Positions 23,740 to 32,239 of a stretch of DNA of 64,000 bases are shown one piece after another. This stretch comes from Periweissella fabalis (GTDB taxonomy: Bacteria; Bacillota; Bacilli; Lactobacillales; Lactobacillaceae), in the NCBI RefSeq assembly GCF_012396505.1, contig NZ_JAAXPN010000003.1, positions 62,001 to 126,000 on the forward strand, read 5' to 3'. Each line of letters opens with the position of its first letter. Within the stretch, counting starts at the first letter, position 1. The translations under genes were made by a program, and so were the position numbers. The notes beneath the pieces are model-generated. The model saw only the letters and a list, made by a program, of their open reading frames with translations, was not told where the DNA came from and ran no database searches.

Positions 23740-24186
23740 ATGAAAATTATTTTTTTAGAAGATGTTAAAGGTCGTGGTAAGAAAGGTGAGGTAAAAGAAA
23801 TTCCAGATGGATTTGCAAACTTTCTTATTAAAGGTAAAAAAGCAGCCCTTGCTAACAATTCTGCGATGAGTGCTATTAAGGGACAAAAGAAAGCCCAAGA
23901 TCGTGAAGCTGCTGAAGAATTAGCTGCAGCTAAACAATTGAAAGCTAAACTTGAAGATGATAAGACAGTTGTTCAAATTCATGCTAAGGCGGGTGCTGAT
24001 GGTCGGCTATTTGGTGCAGTATCTTCAAAACAAGTTGTTGAGGCAATGCAAAAACAATTTGGTATTAAAATTGATAAACGTAAGCTTGATATGAAGCAAC
24101 CAATTCGTTCAATGGGATATACTAATGTATCATTGAAATTACACCATGAAGTTGATGCCAATGTCCGTGTTCACGTGGTTGAATAA
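23740..24186 (+). CDS. rplI: 50S ribosomal protein L9
   Basis: A 148-residue protein starting [20 protein letters not shown], with the long Lys/Ala connecting helix and a C-terminal domain ([16 protein letters not shown]). AAGGGG precedes the ATG. Conserved gdpP-rplI-dnaB order. Confidence 0.97.
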   Translation: MKIIFLEDVKGRGKKGEVKEIPDGFANFLIKGKKAALANNSAMSAIKGQKKAQDREAAEELAAAKQLKAKLEDDKTVVQIHAKAGADGRLFGAVSSKQVVEAMQKQFGIKIDKRKLDMKQPIRSMGYTNVSLKLHHEVDANVRVHVVE

Positions 24187-24221
24187 TAAATATAAGTAAA
24201 TAAATTAATAATAACAAGCGA

Positions 24222-24257
24222 TAAAGTCGACATGAACTTTAGTTCATGTCGACTTTT
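24222..24257 (+). terminator. terminator of gdpP-rplI
   Basis: A 15-bp perfect stem (AAAGTCGACATGAAC with GTTCATGTCGACTTT) over TTTA, followed by TATTATT. It separates rplI from dnaB, so dnaB needs its own promoter; TATAAT near 24285 fits. Confidence 0.85.
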
Positions 24258-24320
24258 ATTATTGCTTTGACCACAGATGTTATATAATAGATGGGACTTA
24301 TTTGAAAAGGAGAGGGTAGC

Positions 24321-25724
24321 ATGAATAACGATGAAATGCGAATGCCACCGCAAAGTGTTGAGGCCGAACAGTCGGTTTTAGGGGCGATTTTTCTAAACGC
24401 TACCCAAAAAGATGCTTTAGCGGAAGCTGATCAATATTTGACACCACAAGATTTTTATCGGCAAGCACACACACTTATTTACAAAGCAATGAAGGAGCTT
24501 GATGAGGCTGATTTGCCCATTGACATCATTACTTTACAAAATAAGCTTAATAGTGAGGGTACTTTAGAAAATGTCGGTGGCGTGGCGTATTTGGCGGAAT
24601 TAGCTGGTGCAGTACCAACTGCGGCTAATATTGGTTACTACGCGCAAATTGTGAAGGAAAAAGCAGTTTTAAGACGTGCAATAAATATAATGACTGACGG
24701 GATTGCTAAGGCTTTCTCAGAAGAAGAGCCATCTGAAGATTTATTAGCTAACTTAGAGGCTAAACTTGAAGCAGTAGCAGAGAATCAAGTTAATGCAGAT
24801 TTTTTAAATATTCAAGATGTTTTAAAAGATGCGTTACAAGAAATTGAGCGTAATTCACAAAATCAAGATATTGTAACAGGCTTATCGTCTGGATTTCATG
24901 AATTAGACGCGCTAACAACTGGTTTTCACGGTGGTGAACTAATTATCATCGCTGCCCGACCAGCTGTTGGTAAGACCGCTTTTGTGCTCAATATTGCCCA
25001 GCATGTAGCCGTTCATAGTGATGAAGTAGTTGCAATGTTTGAACTTGAAATGAGTGCTAATGGCCTTGTACAACGCTTGTTGGCTGCTGAGGGAAGTGTC
25101 AATTCTAATCATATGCGAACTGGAAATATGGATAAGCAAGAATGGCAAAGTTTAATGATGGCCATGGAAAGCTTATCACATACTAAACTGTTCATTGATG
25201 ATACGCCAGGGATTAAAATTTCAGAAATTCGAGCTAAGTTACGGCGATTGGAAAAAGAGCAGGGGAAAGTTGGCTTAGTAATTATCGATTACTTACAATT
25301 AATTGAATCAAATAATCATGAAAATCGGCAACAAGAAGTTTCGGATATTTCACGATCGTTGAAAAAATTAGCTAAAGAACTAGACGCACCAGTGATTGCT
25401 TTATCTCAACTTTCACGTGGGGTTGAACAACGCCAAGATAAGCGTCCAATGTTATCAGACATTCGTGAATCAGGATCAATTGAACAAGATGCGGATATCG
25501 TAGCCTTTCTATATCGGGATGATTATTACGAACGTGAAGGTAGTAATGATGATGATGATTCACCGATTGATCCACGCGATGAAGGTGAAAATGATGCAGG
25601 TCCCGTTGAAGTTATTATTGAAAAGAACCGTTCAGGAGCTCGTGGAACAGCTAAACTATTGTTTATTAAGTCATATAATAAATTTAGTTCATTGAGCTAT
25701 GTTGATGAAAGTCAATATCGATAG
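24321..25724 (+). CDS. dnaB: replicative DNA helicase DnaB (DnaC in Bacillus naming)
   Basis: A 467-residue hexameric helicase at the replication fork. The N-terminal domain begins MPPQSVEAEQSVLGAIFLN, then a linker helix, then the RecA-like ATPase with Walker A ARPAVGKTAFVLN and Walker B VIIDYLQLI. The C-terminus has IEKNRSGARGTAKLLF. AGGAGAGG precedes the ATG. The final region carries an Asp-rich insert (SNDDDDSP). Confidence 0.96.
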   Translation: MNNDEMRMPPQSVEAEQSVLGAIFLNATQKDALAEADQYLTPQDFYRQAHTLIYKAMKELDEADLPIDIITLQNKLNSEGTLENVGGVAYLAELAGAVPTAANIGYYAQIVKEKAVLRRAINIMTDGIAKAFSEEEPSEDLLANLEAKLEAVAENQVNADFLNIQDVLKDALQEIERNSQNQDIVTGLSSGFHELDALTTGFHGGELIIIAARPAVGKTAFVLNIAQHVAVHSDEVVAMFELEMSANGLVQRLLAAEGSVNSNHMRTGNMDKQEWQSLMMAMESLSHTKLFIDDTPGIKISEIRAKLRRLEKEQGKVGLVIIDYLQLIESNNHENRQQEVSDISRSLKKLAKELDAPVIALSQLSRGVEQRQDKRPMLSDIRESGSIEQDADIVAFLYRDDYYEREGSNDDDDSPIDPRDEGENDAGPVEVIIEKNRSGARGTAKLLFIKSYNKFSSLSYVDESQYR

Positions 25725-25730
25725 AGGTAG

Positions 25731-25761
25731 AAAAAGTCGATTCTTCGGAGTCGATTTTTTA
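25731..25761 (+). terminator. terminator of dnaB with a UUCG loop
   Basis: AAAAGTCGATTC pairs (with two G-U pairs) with GAGTCGATTTTT across a C(TTCG)G tetraloop, just past the stop codon. Confidence 0.85.
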
Positions 25762-26479
25762 GTTTTTAAATTACAAATAATGGACTAATAAGTATAGTTA
25801 GGGAGATTAGAATTTGGTTTAAAATTAAAAGGCGAATAATAAACAAATACGGCATTTATGTAAATGAAGTGGATGTAAACGCATTAGTTTATCCACACCT
25901 GTGGATAACTTGTGAACAACTAATTGATAAATGCACATTATCCTTGATAGGATGGGGAAATTCAGTGTTTAAGTATTGTGTGGATAACCATAAAAGAGTT
26001 AATTGCCATATACAATAACTTGAATAGTAGACAACTTAAGTTTGTAAATTTTTATAGAATGTTTGTGTGTACAAAAAAATGATAGTTACTTAATAAATCG
26101 GAACGGTATTAGTTATTTTACGAAATAAATAAAGTTAAATACGAACTTTTTATTAAAAAAAAGGCTATTTTAGCAGATTATTACTATAAAGACGAATTAA
26201 AAATTAAAAATAACAATCGGTTGTAAAAGGCGAACATGTAAACATCACGTAAATGTGGATAACATTTGGTAAAAATGTGGTTTTAAATATTTAGTAGATA
26301 AAAATCGCATAAAAGCGGCATTTTTGATTAAGTTTTAATCTGTGGATAACTTTACAAATCTGTGGATAAATTTTAGTGTTCGTATTAGAATACTAATATT
26401 ATTAGGCTTTATCCCCATGTTGATAAGTTAGCTGTTCGTGTGGATAAAAATTGAAAAATTAAATGCATGGAGGCATAAA
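25762..26479. promoter_or_regulatory. DnaA-box cluster between dnaB and rlmH
   Basis: About 700 bp with no gene and very high AT content. Perfect DnaA boxes lie at 25889-25897 (TTATCCACA) and, as TGTGGATAA, at 25900-25908, 25979-25987, 26254-26262, 26341-26349, 26361-26369 and 26439-26447. One-mismatch copies lie at 26409-26417 and 26418-26426. The box density equals that of oriC. It could titrate DnaA, act as a regulatory DnaA site, or be an old origin copy. No initiator gene is next to it. Confidence 0.75.
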
Positions 26480-26959
26480 ATGAATATTAAAATTATTGGT
26501 GTGGGCCGGTTGAAGGAAAAGTATTTGAAACAAGGAATTGAAGAATACGCCAAACGGTTGAGTAAATTTGCAAAATTTGAAGTTGTCGAAGTACCCGATG
26601 AAAAAGCGCCGGAACAATTATCTGAAGCTGAAATGTTGCAAGTTAAAGAACGTGAAGGTGAACGGATTCTAGATAAAATTAAAGATCGAGAATATGTTTT
26701 TGCATTAGCAATTTTAGGTAAAGAACGTTCAAGTGAAGAATTAGCTGCAGAAATTGATAAACTCGCAACCTATGGTAATTCTGATATCACGTTTGTTATC
26801 GGTGGTTCATTAGGCTTATCAAAAGCGGTTTTAAAACGGGCCGACACGCAAATTAGTTTTGGACGCTTTACTTTACCGCACCAATTAATGCGCTTAGTAC
26901 TAACTGAACAGGTTTATCGAGCATATATGATTAATGCTGGTAGCCCATACCACAAGTGA
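26480..26959 (+). CDS. rlmH: 23S rRNA (pseudouridine-1915-N3)-methyltransferase RlmH
   Basis: A 159-residue SPOUT methyltransferase. [20 protein letters not shown] at the start and [10 protein letters not shown] plus [15 protein letters not shown] near the end form the SAM knot. GGAGG precedes the ATG at 26480; the longer frame from 26438 starts inside a DnaA box and is rejected. Confidence 0.96.
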   Translation: MNIKIIGVGRLKEKYLKQGIEEYAKRLSKFAKFEVVEVPDEKAPEQLSEAEMLQVKEREGERILDKIKDREYVFALAILGKERSSEELAAEIDKLATYGNSDITFVIGGSLGLSKAVLKRADTQISFGRFTLPHQLMRLVLTEQVYRAYMINAGSPYHK

Positions 26960-26980
26960 CCCCGATTAAAAAACGGAGCT

Positions 26981-27120
26981 GTGACATAACTCTTTCCTGA
27001 TGGTAATTTGTTGCTACAACGTGTTCCAGAAATCCCGATATATTCGAAAAGATACGCAAAAAAGCCGAGAAAATACATTTTTCTTGGCTTTTTTGCTATT
27101 ATTGAGCACCAGTGTTCAAC
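26981..27120 (+). repeat. interspersed hairpin element, copy B
   Basis: It begins GTGACATAACTC, has CCCGATATATTCG, then the hairpin GCAAAAAAGCCGAGAAAA with its partner TTTTCTTGGCTTTTTTGC, and ends near GTGTTCAACAC. The stem sequence differs from the other copies but stays paired. It lies between rlmH and the TM2 gene and probably terminates rlmH. Confidence 0.75.
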
Positions 27121-27181
27121 ACTTTAATTATATTAAAATTAATGGTAAAATAACTTTTAATATAGAAAAGAGGATTGTTGC

Positions 27182-27619
27182 GTGTCAGTTGTAGATGATT
27201 TAAAAAAATATAAAGAATTGTTAGATAGTGGTGTATTAACGCAAGAAGAATTTGATGTTAAAAAAGCGGAATTGTTAAAACAATCAGATAATAATGTTTT
27301 AAACAATTATGTTCAAGATGTAACTGCAAACCCAAATCCTACTGGGGTTAGGAGTAATAAGTCAAAGATTGTGGCAGGTATATTAGGTATTTTTTTAGGC
27401 AGTTTAGGAATTCATAATTTTTATTTAGGTAAAACTGCACGGGGACTGACACAACTTATTTTAACGATTTTCGGTTGGCTGACAGCAATTTTCATTATTG
27501 GTTACTTGATTATTGTCATTGTTGATATTTGGGTCTTTATTGAAGGAATTTTAATTTTAATTTCAAATCGTGGTTCAAAATGGCACCTCGATGGATTTGG
27601 TAATGAACTTAATGATTAA
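27182..27619 (+). CDS. SHOCT- and TM2-domain membrane protein
   Basis: A 145-residue protein of unknown role. Residues 3-34 (DDLKKYKELLDSGVLTQEEF) form a SHOCT-like short helical domain. Residues 60-130 form a TM2 domain: a membrane segment with GIFLGSLGIHNFYLGKTARG, the TM2 signature, then a second and a third hydrophobic stretch. The start is GTG with AGAGGA upstream. Its end overlaps the first possible start of the lipoprotein gene downstream, so the two may be coupled. Confidence 0.82.
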   Translation: MSVVDDLKKYKELLDSGVLTQEEFDVKKAELLKQSDNNVLNNYVQDVTANPNPTGVRSNKSKIVAGILGIFLGSLGIHNFYLGKTARGLTQLILTIFGWLTAIFIIGYLIIVIVDIWVFIEGILILISNRGSKWHLDGFGNELND

Positions 27620-28714
27620 TAAAAATAGAAGACAGCAAATGGGCCAAAAGATAACCAAGCTGCTTGGAATTGGTTTAGTAACGATCGGGGTACTGAGTCT
27701 AAGTGCGTGTGGGGCACAAAAACATGTCGATAATGCTAGCGCATCAAGCCAAAGTAGTAGCACTAGTAGTAAAACTAGCAGTGCCATTAGTAGCCAAGCG
27801 TCTAAGAAGAGTACAAGTCATCAAGTAAGTAGTAAAAAGTATACTCAACAATCAAAGGCCACACCAATACCAGTCATTAATTTGGCCCAAATTCAACAAG
27901 GTAATTTTAGAAGTTTACAAGGGCAATGGCAATTAATTGCTACTTCGGTTAATCGCGAAGACGGTAATGGCCAACAAGCTTATCAACATGAAAATGGTAG
28001 TGAGCAGCTTTTTGTAAATCAAAATACAATTTCGGATGGTAGTTTTGTTTTACAAGGCTCAACAATTGCGGCTGATTCAGCGATGCAACCAGTAGCCTAT
28101 AAAGTGGCTGATAAAATGCTCGATGCATCATTTTCAAACCAAGGTGCTGTGAGTGTCAATCATGTAATTACATTCATCCCCCGTGGAGTTGATAGTGGCA
28201 TCAAAATTGATGGTAAATCAATTGGAACAAGTCAAAATTTAATCCAAGTGTGGAGTAGCGGGCCAAGCTTTTATAGTATTTATGCGCAAACAAGTTGCCA
28301 GCAAATACAGCAACTAAATTAAATATCCAAGCAATTCAGTCAAATCAATTCAGTAGCTTAGTAGGGACATGGAAAAATCCAACCGATGGCAAAGAAATTA
28401 CGGTAATTAATCAAATTACCATTAAACCGACTAGCTCACATTATTCGGGTTTCATGGGTGTAACCACTGATGGTCCAAAAGATTCGGATGGCAATGCTGA
28501 AGTCATTACGAATGGCGATATTACGAATGGTTGGTTAGAAGGTGGGATTGGTAATTTTTCAAGTGGTCCCGGGAGTGCTTTTGAACCATTAGCGATTGCT
28601 CCGGCGGGCATTAAAATTGCGCCAGAAGATAATTCTGATGTCAGTAAAGATCGCTTAATTGTCGGTAGCGGCCAAGGAGGCTATGCAACCTCAGCTTACT
28701 ATCGCATTAAATAA
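27612..28714 (+). pseudogene. secreted lipoprotein with two similar C-terminal domains, reading frame broken
   Basis: The first frame (27612-28322) has a lipoprotein signal with lipobox LSAC, a Ser/Lys-rich low-complexity linker and a domain starting LAQIQQGNFRSLQGQWQ. A second frame (to 28714) continues with LNIQAIQSNQFSSLVGTWKN and ends AYYRIK. The two domain starts are clearly alike (L-x-x-IQ-x-x-xF-x-SL-x-G-x-W), so this was one protein of about 367 residues with two repeated domains, similar to DUF6287 lipoproteins of lactic acid bacteria. The frame is lost near 28294, where AGTTGCCAGC would need one more base. An ATG at 27639 is an alternative start. Confidence 0.75.
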
Positions 28715-28720
28715 AAACGG

Positions 28721-28761
28721 TAAAATAACCAGCGAAAGATTATTTTCGCTGGTTATTTTTT
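28721..28761 (+). terminator. terminator after the lipoprotein gene
   Basis: AAAATAACCAGCGAAA pairs with TTTTCGCTGGTTATTTT and is followed by T residues. Confidence 0.88.
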
Positions 28762-28912
28762 GTGCTTTAATTCACTATATATGATTTAAAAATCTTTTAA
28801 CAGCATGAAATTAAATTATTAATCTGACTTATACTTTAATTTATACAAGATATATAGGGGAGATAAACCTTGATAAATAAACGTTTATAACTTGTGAAGT
28901 GTTTTGCAATCT

Positions 28913-28941
28913 TTGACATAAAAAGCGGAATACGGTTTAAT
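28913..28941 (+). promoter_or_regulatory. promoter of the fumarate-reduction gene cluster
   Basis: Consensus TTGACA and TTTAAT with a 17-bp spacer, 50 bp before the first gene. The 150 bp before it are AT-rich with no gene. Confidence 0.65.
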
Positions 28942-28990
28942 AAAGGCATCGCTTAAGCATGTGAAAAAACAAACTAATGAGGATAAGTGA

Positions 28991-29836
28991 ATGAATTTTG
29001 TCGCGATTGTTGGAACCAATGCGCGTAAATCTTACAACCGTAAGTTACTTTGGTTCATGAAAAAACATTTTAAGGATCAAGTGAATATCGAGATTATTGA
29101 AATCGCGGATTTACCATTATTTAATGAGGATGATGAAGCTCCATTGCGCATTGGTGAAATTGCGCGTTCAATTCAAGCATCCGATGGAGTTATTATTTCA
29201 ACCCCTGAATATGATCACTCAATTACTGCCGCCTTAAAGTCATTTATTGAATGGATGAGTTATGGCACGTTGCATCCCTTTACCAATAAACCGGTAATGT
29301 TAGTGGGCGCATCATTAGGCCGCCAAGGAACTAATAACGCCCAAGAACATTTACGGCAAATTATGGATGCACCGGGACTAGATGCCTTAGTGCTACCAGG
29401 GAACCAATTTTTAGTTGGTCCGGCTGCTCAAATTATTGATATGACGACGGAAGAATTAACTGATGCGAATACGATTGGCTTTTTGGAAACGATCATGCAA
29501 CATTTCATCCGCTTTGCAAGTTTATTGCAACCAATGTGTGGTGAAGGAGTTGATCGCACTAAGCCTGCGCCAACTAGTGATGTTGATATCGCCACCGTTA
29601 ACTTAGGGTATGCTTCATTAGATAGTGTCATGCCAGGTTCACCGCTTGATGAAGATGCCATCCCCACGATTATTCAACCAACCCCCACTGCAGCAATTAT
29701 CGAAAAAGGTGATGGTTGGTGGGTTGAAAAGACGATGTTGACGGATAAGGTGGCCGCGCCGGTTGTTGGTACGATTACACCAGCAACTGCCACGCCAGTC
29801 GAAGCTGATGCCACAACCGGTGCATCGATGTTTTGA
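28991..29836 (+). CDS. NAD(P)H-dependent FMN reductase-like protein with a C-terminal flavinylation-like tail
   Basis: A 281-residue protein. Residues 1-180 are an FMN_red flavodoxin-like domain: MNFVAIVGTNARKSYNRKL (phosphate loop), ISTPEYDHSITAALKSFIEW and GASLGRQGTNNAQEHLR. About 100 extra residues follow, ending in a Pro/Thr/Ala-rich stretch (TITPATATPVEADATTGASM). DATTGAS fits the D-x-x-(S/T)-G-A-(S/T) motif at which ApbE attaches FMN to a Thr. The next gene is apbE and overlaps its stop codon. Inference: the tail carries covalent FMN and passes electrons from NAD(P)H to the fumarate reductase encoded downstream. The domain call is firm; the flavinylation is not proven. Confidence 0.83.
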   Translation: MNFVAIVGTNARKSYNRKLLWFMKKHFKDQVNIEIIEIADLPLFNEDDEAPLRIGEIARSIQASDGVIISTPEYDHSITAALKSFIEWMSYGTLHPFTNKPVMLVGASLGRQGTNNAQEHLRQIMDAPGLDALVLPGNQFLVGPAAQIIDMTTEELTDANTIGFLETIMQHFIRFASLLQPMCGEGVDRTKPAPTSDVDIATVNLGYASLDSVMPGSPLDEDAIPTIIQPTPTAAIIEKGDGWWVEKTMLTDKVAAPVVGTITPATATPVEADATTGASMF

Positions 29837-30780
29837 TTAAAATTGAAAAAACCTGGCATGCAATGGGAACGATTAATCAGTTGACTTTGTTTGGTACTCG
29901 ACAAGTTAATGAACTTGATGCCACGATTGCCCTAGTTAATCATTATGAAGATTTATTGACGGTTAATCGCACCCAATCGACGGTCATGGCCGTTAATCAA
30001 GCGGCGGGGGCTCATCCAGTGGCCGTTCCACCAATTGTATATCAATTAATTAAACGGGCAGTTTATGAAAGCCAGCAACATTTTGGCTTTAATGTCGCGA
30101 TTGGACCATTAGTAAATTTATGGCATATTGGCTTTGCAGATGCCAAAGTACCAAGTGATACGGCAATTACGCAAGTCCGGCAAAAAATTGTTAGTGATGG
30201 CATTATTTTAGATGATGACGCCCTAACCGTTTACTTGCCAGTAGCGGGGATGGCCTTAGATTTAGGGGCCATTGCGAAAGGCTATATTGCTGATCGGGTC
30301 AAAGATTATTGGCAAGCCCAAGGTCAAATGGCGGGCATCATTAATTTTGGCGGCAACATTGTACTACTAAATGCCGCCCCCCACAATGATGATGGGCGCT
30401 GGACAATTGGCGTGCGAGATCCACTTGTCCGTCATGGTGCAACAATTGCCTTACTTACCACCCCGGCAATGTCGATTGTGACTAGCGGAGTCGCTGAACG
30501 TCATCTAGTGGCAAATGGCCAAACGTATCACCATATTATTGATCCAGAAACTGGTTATCCACACGATAATGAACTTGCGAGTGTGACCGTTTTATCACCA
30601 AAATCAATTGATGGTGAAGTTGAAACGACCCGACTATTTTTCAATGATGGGCCCATCGAAGCGGATGACTATCCCTTTGGAGCGATATTTATTTATCGTG
30701 ACCGCTCGATTCGCTTAGTAAACATTAATCCGGCTGATTTTAAAATTATTCAGCCCACATTTTATATTAAGGAAGCATAG
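29833..30780 (+). CDS. apbE: FAD:protein FMN transferase (ApbE family)
   Basis: A 315-residue enzyme that transfers FMN from FAD to a Thr of a target protein. Family features: THAMGT-like HAMGTINQLTLFG at the start, FGFNVAIGPLVNLWHIG, ALDLGAIAKGYIADR, GIINFGGNIV and YHHIIDPETGYP. No signal peptide is seen, so it acts in the cytosol. It starts with TTG overlapping the stop of the FMN reductase gene, pointing to that protein as its partner. Confidence 0.88.
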   Translation: MIKIEKTWHAMGTINQLTLFGTRQVNELDATIALVNHYEDLLTVNRTQSTVMAVNQAAGAHPVAVPPIVYQLIKRAVYESQQHFGFNVAIGPLVNLWHIGFADAKVPSDTAITQVRQKIVSDGIILDDDALTVYLPVAGMALDLGAIAKGYIADRVKDYWQAQGQMAGIINFGGNIVLLNAAPHNDDGRWTIGVRDPLVRHGATIALLTTPAMSIVTSGVAERHLVANGQTYHHIIDPETGYPHDNELASVTVLSPKSIDGEVETTRLFFNDGPIEADDYPFGAIFIYRDRSIRLVNINPADFKIIQPTFYIKEA

Positions 30781-30783
30781 ATT

Positions 30784-31254
30784 ATGGTAGATCAAATTGA
30801 AGTAGAAAAAGAAAAAACATTTGTTGATAATCAAGGAACTATCAACTTACCCACGGGCCACGTGTCATTAACCGCCTTACGTCAAATTTTAAATAGTTTA
30901 CCATTTGAAATTACATTTGCTGATGCTGATGACCGGTTAGCATATTATTCTGATAATGAACATCGCATCGAACGGTATGCAGCGTCTGAATTAGGAGCAT
31001 CGTTTGTCAGTTTATTTCCAAAAGCTGATCAAGTTGCGGTAAGTAGGATGCTAAGTGATTTACATCAAGGTGCCGCTGAGCATTTTGAACAATGGTTCCC
31101 TAAAAATAATCAGACCATCTACAATAATTTTTACGCCGTGCGCGATATTGATGGGACTTTCTTAGGAACGTTACGATTTACGGGTGATATTAGCCGGATT
31201 CAAGGCTTCCGCGGGGTTAAGACTACCTTTAATTCAGGCAAAGTTGATAACTAG
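30784..31254 (+). CDS. PAS-domain protein (DUF438-like)
   Basis: A 156-residue soluble protein. Residues 30-145 look like a PAS domain: LRQILNSLPFEITFADADDRLAYYSD, then EQWFPKNNQTIYNNFYAVRDIDG. It resembles the C-terminal PAS part of DUF438 proteins. It starts three bases after apbE and has AAGGAAG upstream. A redox- or ligand-sensing role for the fumarate module is suggested by position only. Confidence 0.75.
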   Translation: MVDQIEVEKEKTFVDNQGTINLPTGHVSLTALRQILNSLPFEITFADADDRLAYYSDNEHRIERYAASELGASFVSLFPKADQVAVSRMLSDLHQGAAEHFEQWFPKNNQTIYNNFYAVRDIDGTFLGTLRFTGDISRIQGFRGVKTTFNSGKVDN

Positions 31255-31330
31255 TTGTTAAATATTAAGATTCCATAAGTTATTATATAGGCAAGGTTAG
31301 TTGTGTTATACTTTGTGAAGGTGGTAGATT

Positions 31331-32239
31331 ATGTTACTCAATGACTTAGATTATTTTGTAGCGCTTGCTGAAGAAGGAACATTTACAGGTGCATCACGCA
31401 AAAAATTTGTATCACAGCCTTCAATTACAAACGTATTACAGCGCTTGGAAAAAGAATTGGGCGAACAATTGATTATTCGTCAACGCGGAACACGCTCAGT
31501 CCAACTAACTACTGCTGGTACAACTTTATTTCAACATAGTAAGAATATTTTGCGAGAAACAGAAATAATTAAAAGTGACATAACTAATCAACATAAAGTT
31601 GGTATCGGTGTCCCACCAATTATTGGGGCGACTATTTTTCCTAAGATTATGCGCCGCTTAAATGACCAAGAGATTGAAGCCTTTCATATGGTCGAGAGTG
31701 GTTCAAGTAATATGTACGAGCTGCTTGATAACGATAAGGTTGACATGGTATTTGTCGGTAGCTTAATGCCCGAACATGATCGAAATTATGATAGTCACTA
31801 TATAACCAAAAGCCAATATGTAGTTATTTTGCCTATTGATCATCCTTTGGGACAAAAAACAAGCCTAAATTTTGATGATTTACGGGGTGAGCGCTTTATT
31901 TCAGTTGGTGAGGCATTCATGCAACATCGAGTATTAGTTGAGCAACTTATCAAACATAATATGGTTGATGAGCTACACAGGACATATATAACTAACGAAA
32001 TAACTACAGAACAAGCATTAATTGCGGCTGGCAACGGCATTGGTATTATGGTTGAATTAGCAGTTCAAGGGCGTAGTGATCTAGTAACGGTACCCTTAGC
32101 TGAACCACTTGATTTCTATATTTATTTAATCCAAAAGCGTGATCATCAATTATCCGCTTTTGCAAATCGTTTAAAACAAAAAATGGTTGAAGTTATTAAC
32201 GAAATATACTTAAAAGACAATAAGGAGAATAAGTTATGA
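31331..32239 (+). CDS. LysR-family transcriptional regulator
   Basis: A 302-residue regulator. The N-terminal winged helix reads LNDLDYFVALAEEGTFTGAS and SQPSITNVLQRLEKELG; the effector domain follows. It sits inside the fumarate cluster on the same strand, and its stop overlaps the fumC start (ATGA), so it is cotranscribed with the genes it probably controls. A 76-bp spacer before it may hold its own promoter (TTATACT near 31307). The ligand may be a dicarboxylate, as for MleR, but this is inferred. Confidence 0.85.
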   Translation: MLLNDLDYFVALAEEGTFTGASRKKFVSQPSITNVLQRLEKELGEQLIIRQRGTRSVQLTTAGTTLFQHSKNILRETEIIKSDITNQHKVGIGVPPIIGATIFPKIMRRLNDQEIEAFHMVESGSSNMYELLDNDKVDMVFVGSLMPEHDRNYDSHYITKSQYVVILPIDHPLGQKTSLNFDDLRGERFISVGEAFMQHRVLVEQLIKHNMVDELHRTYITNEITTEQALIAAGNGIGIMVELAVQGRSDLVTVPLAEPLDFYIYLIQKRDHQLSAFANRLKQKMVEVINEIYLKDNKENKL

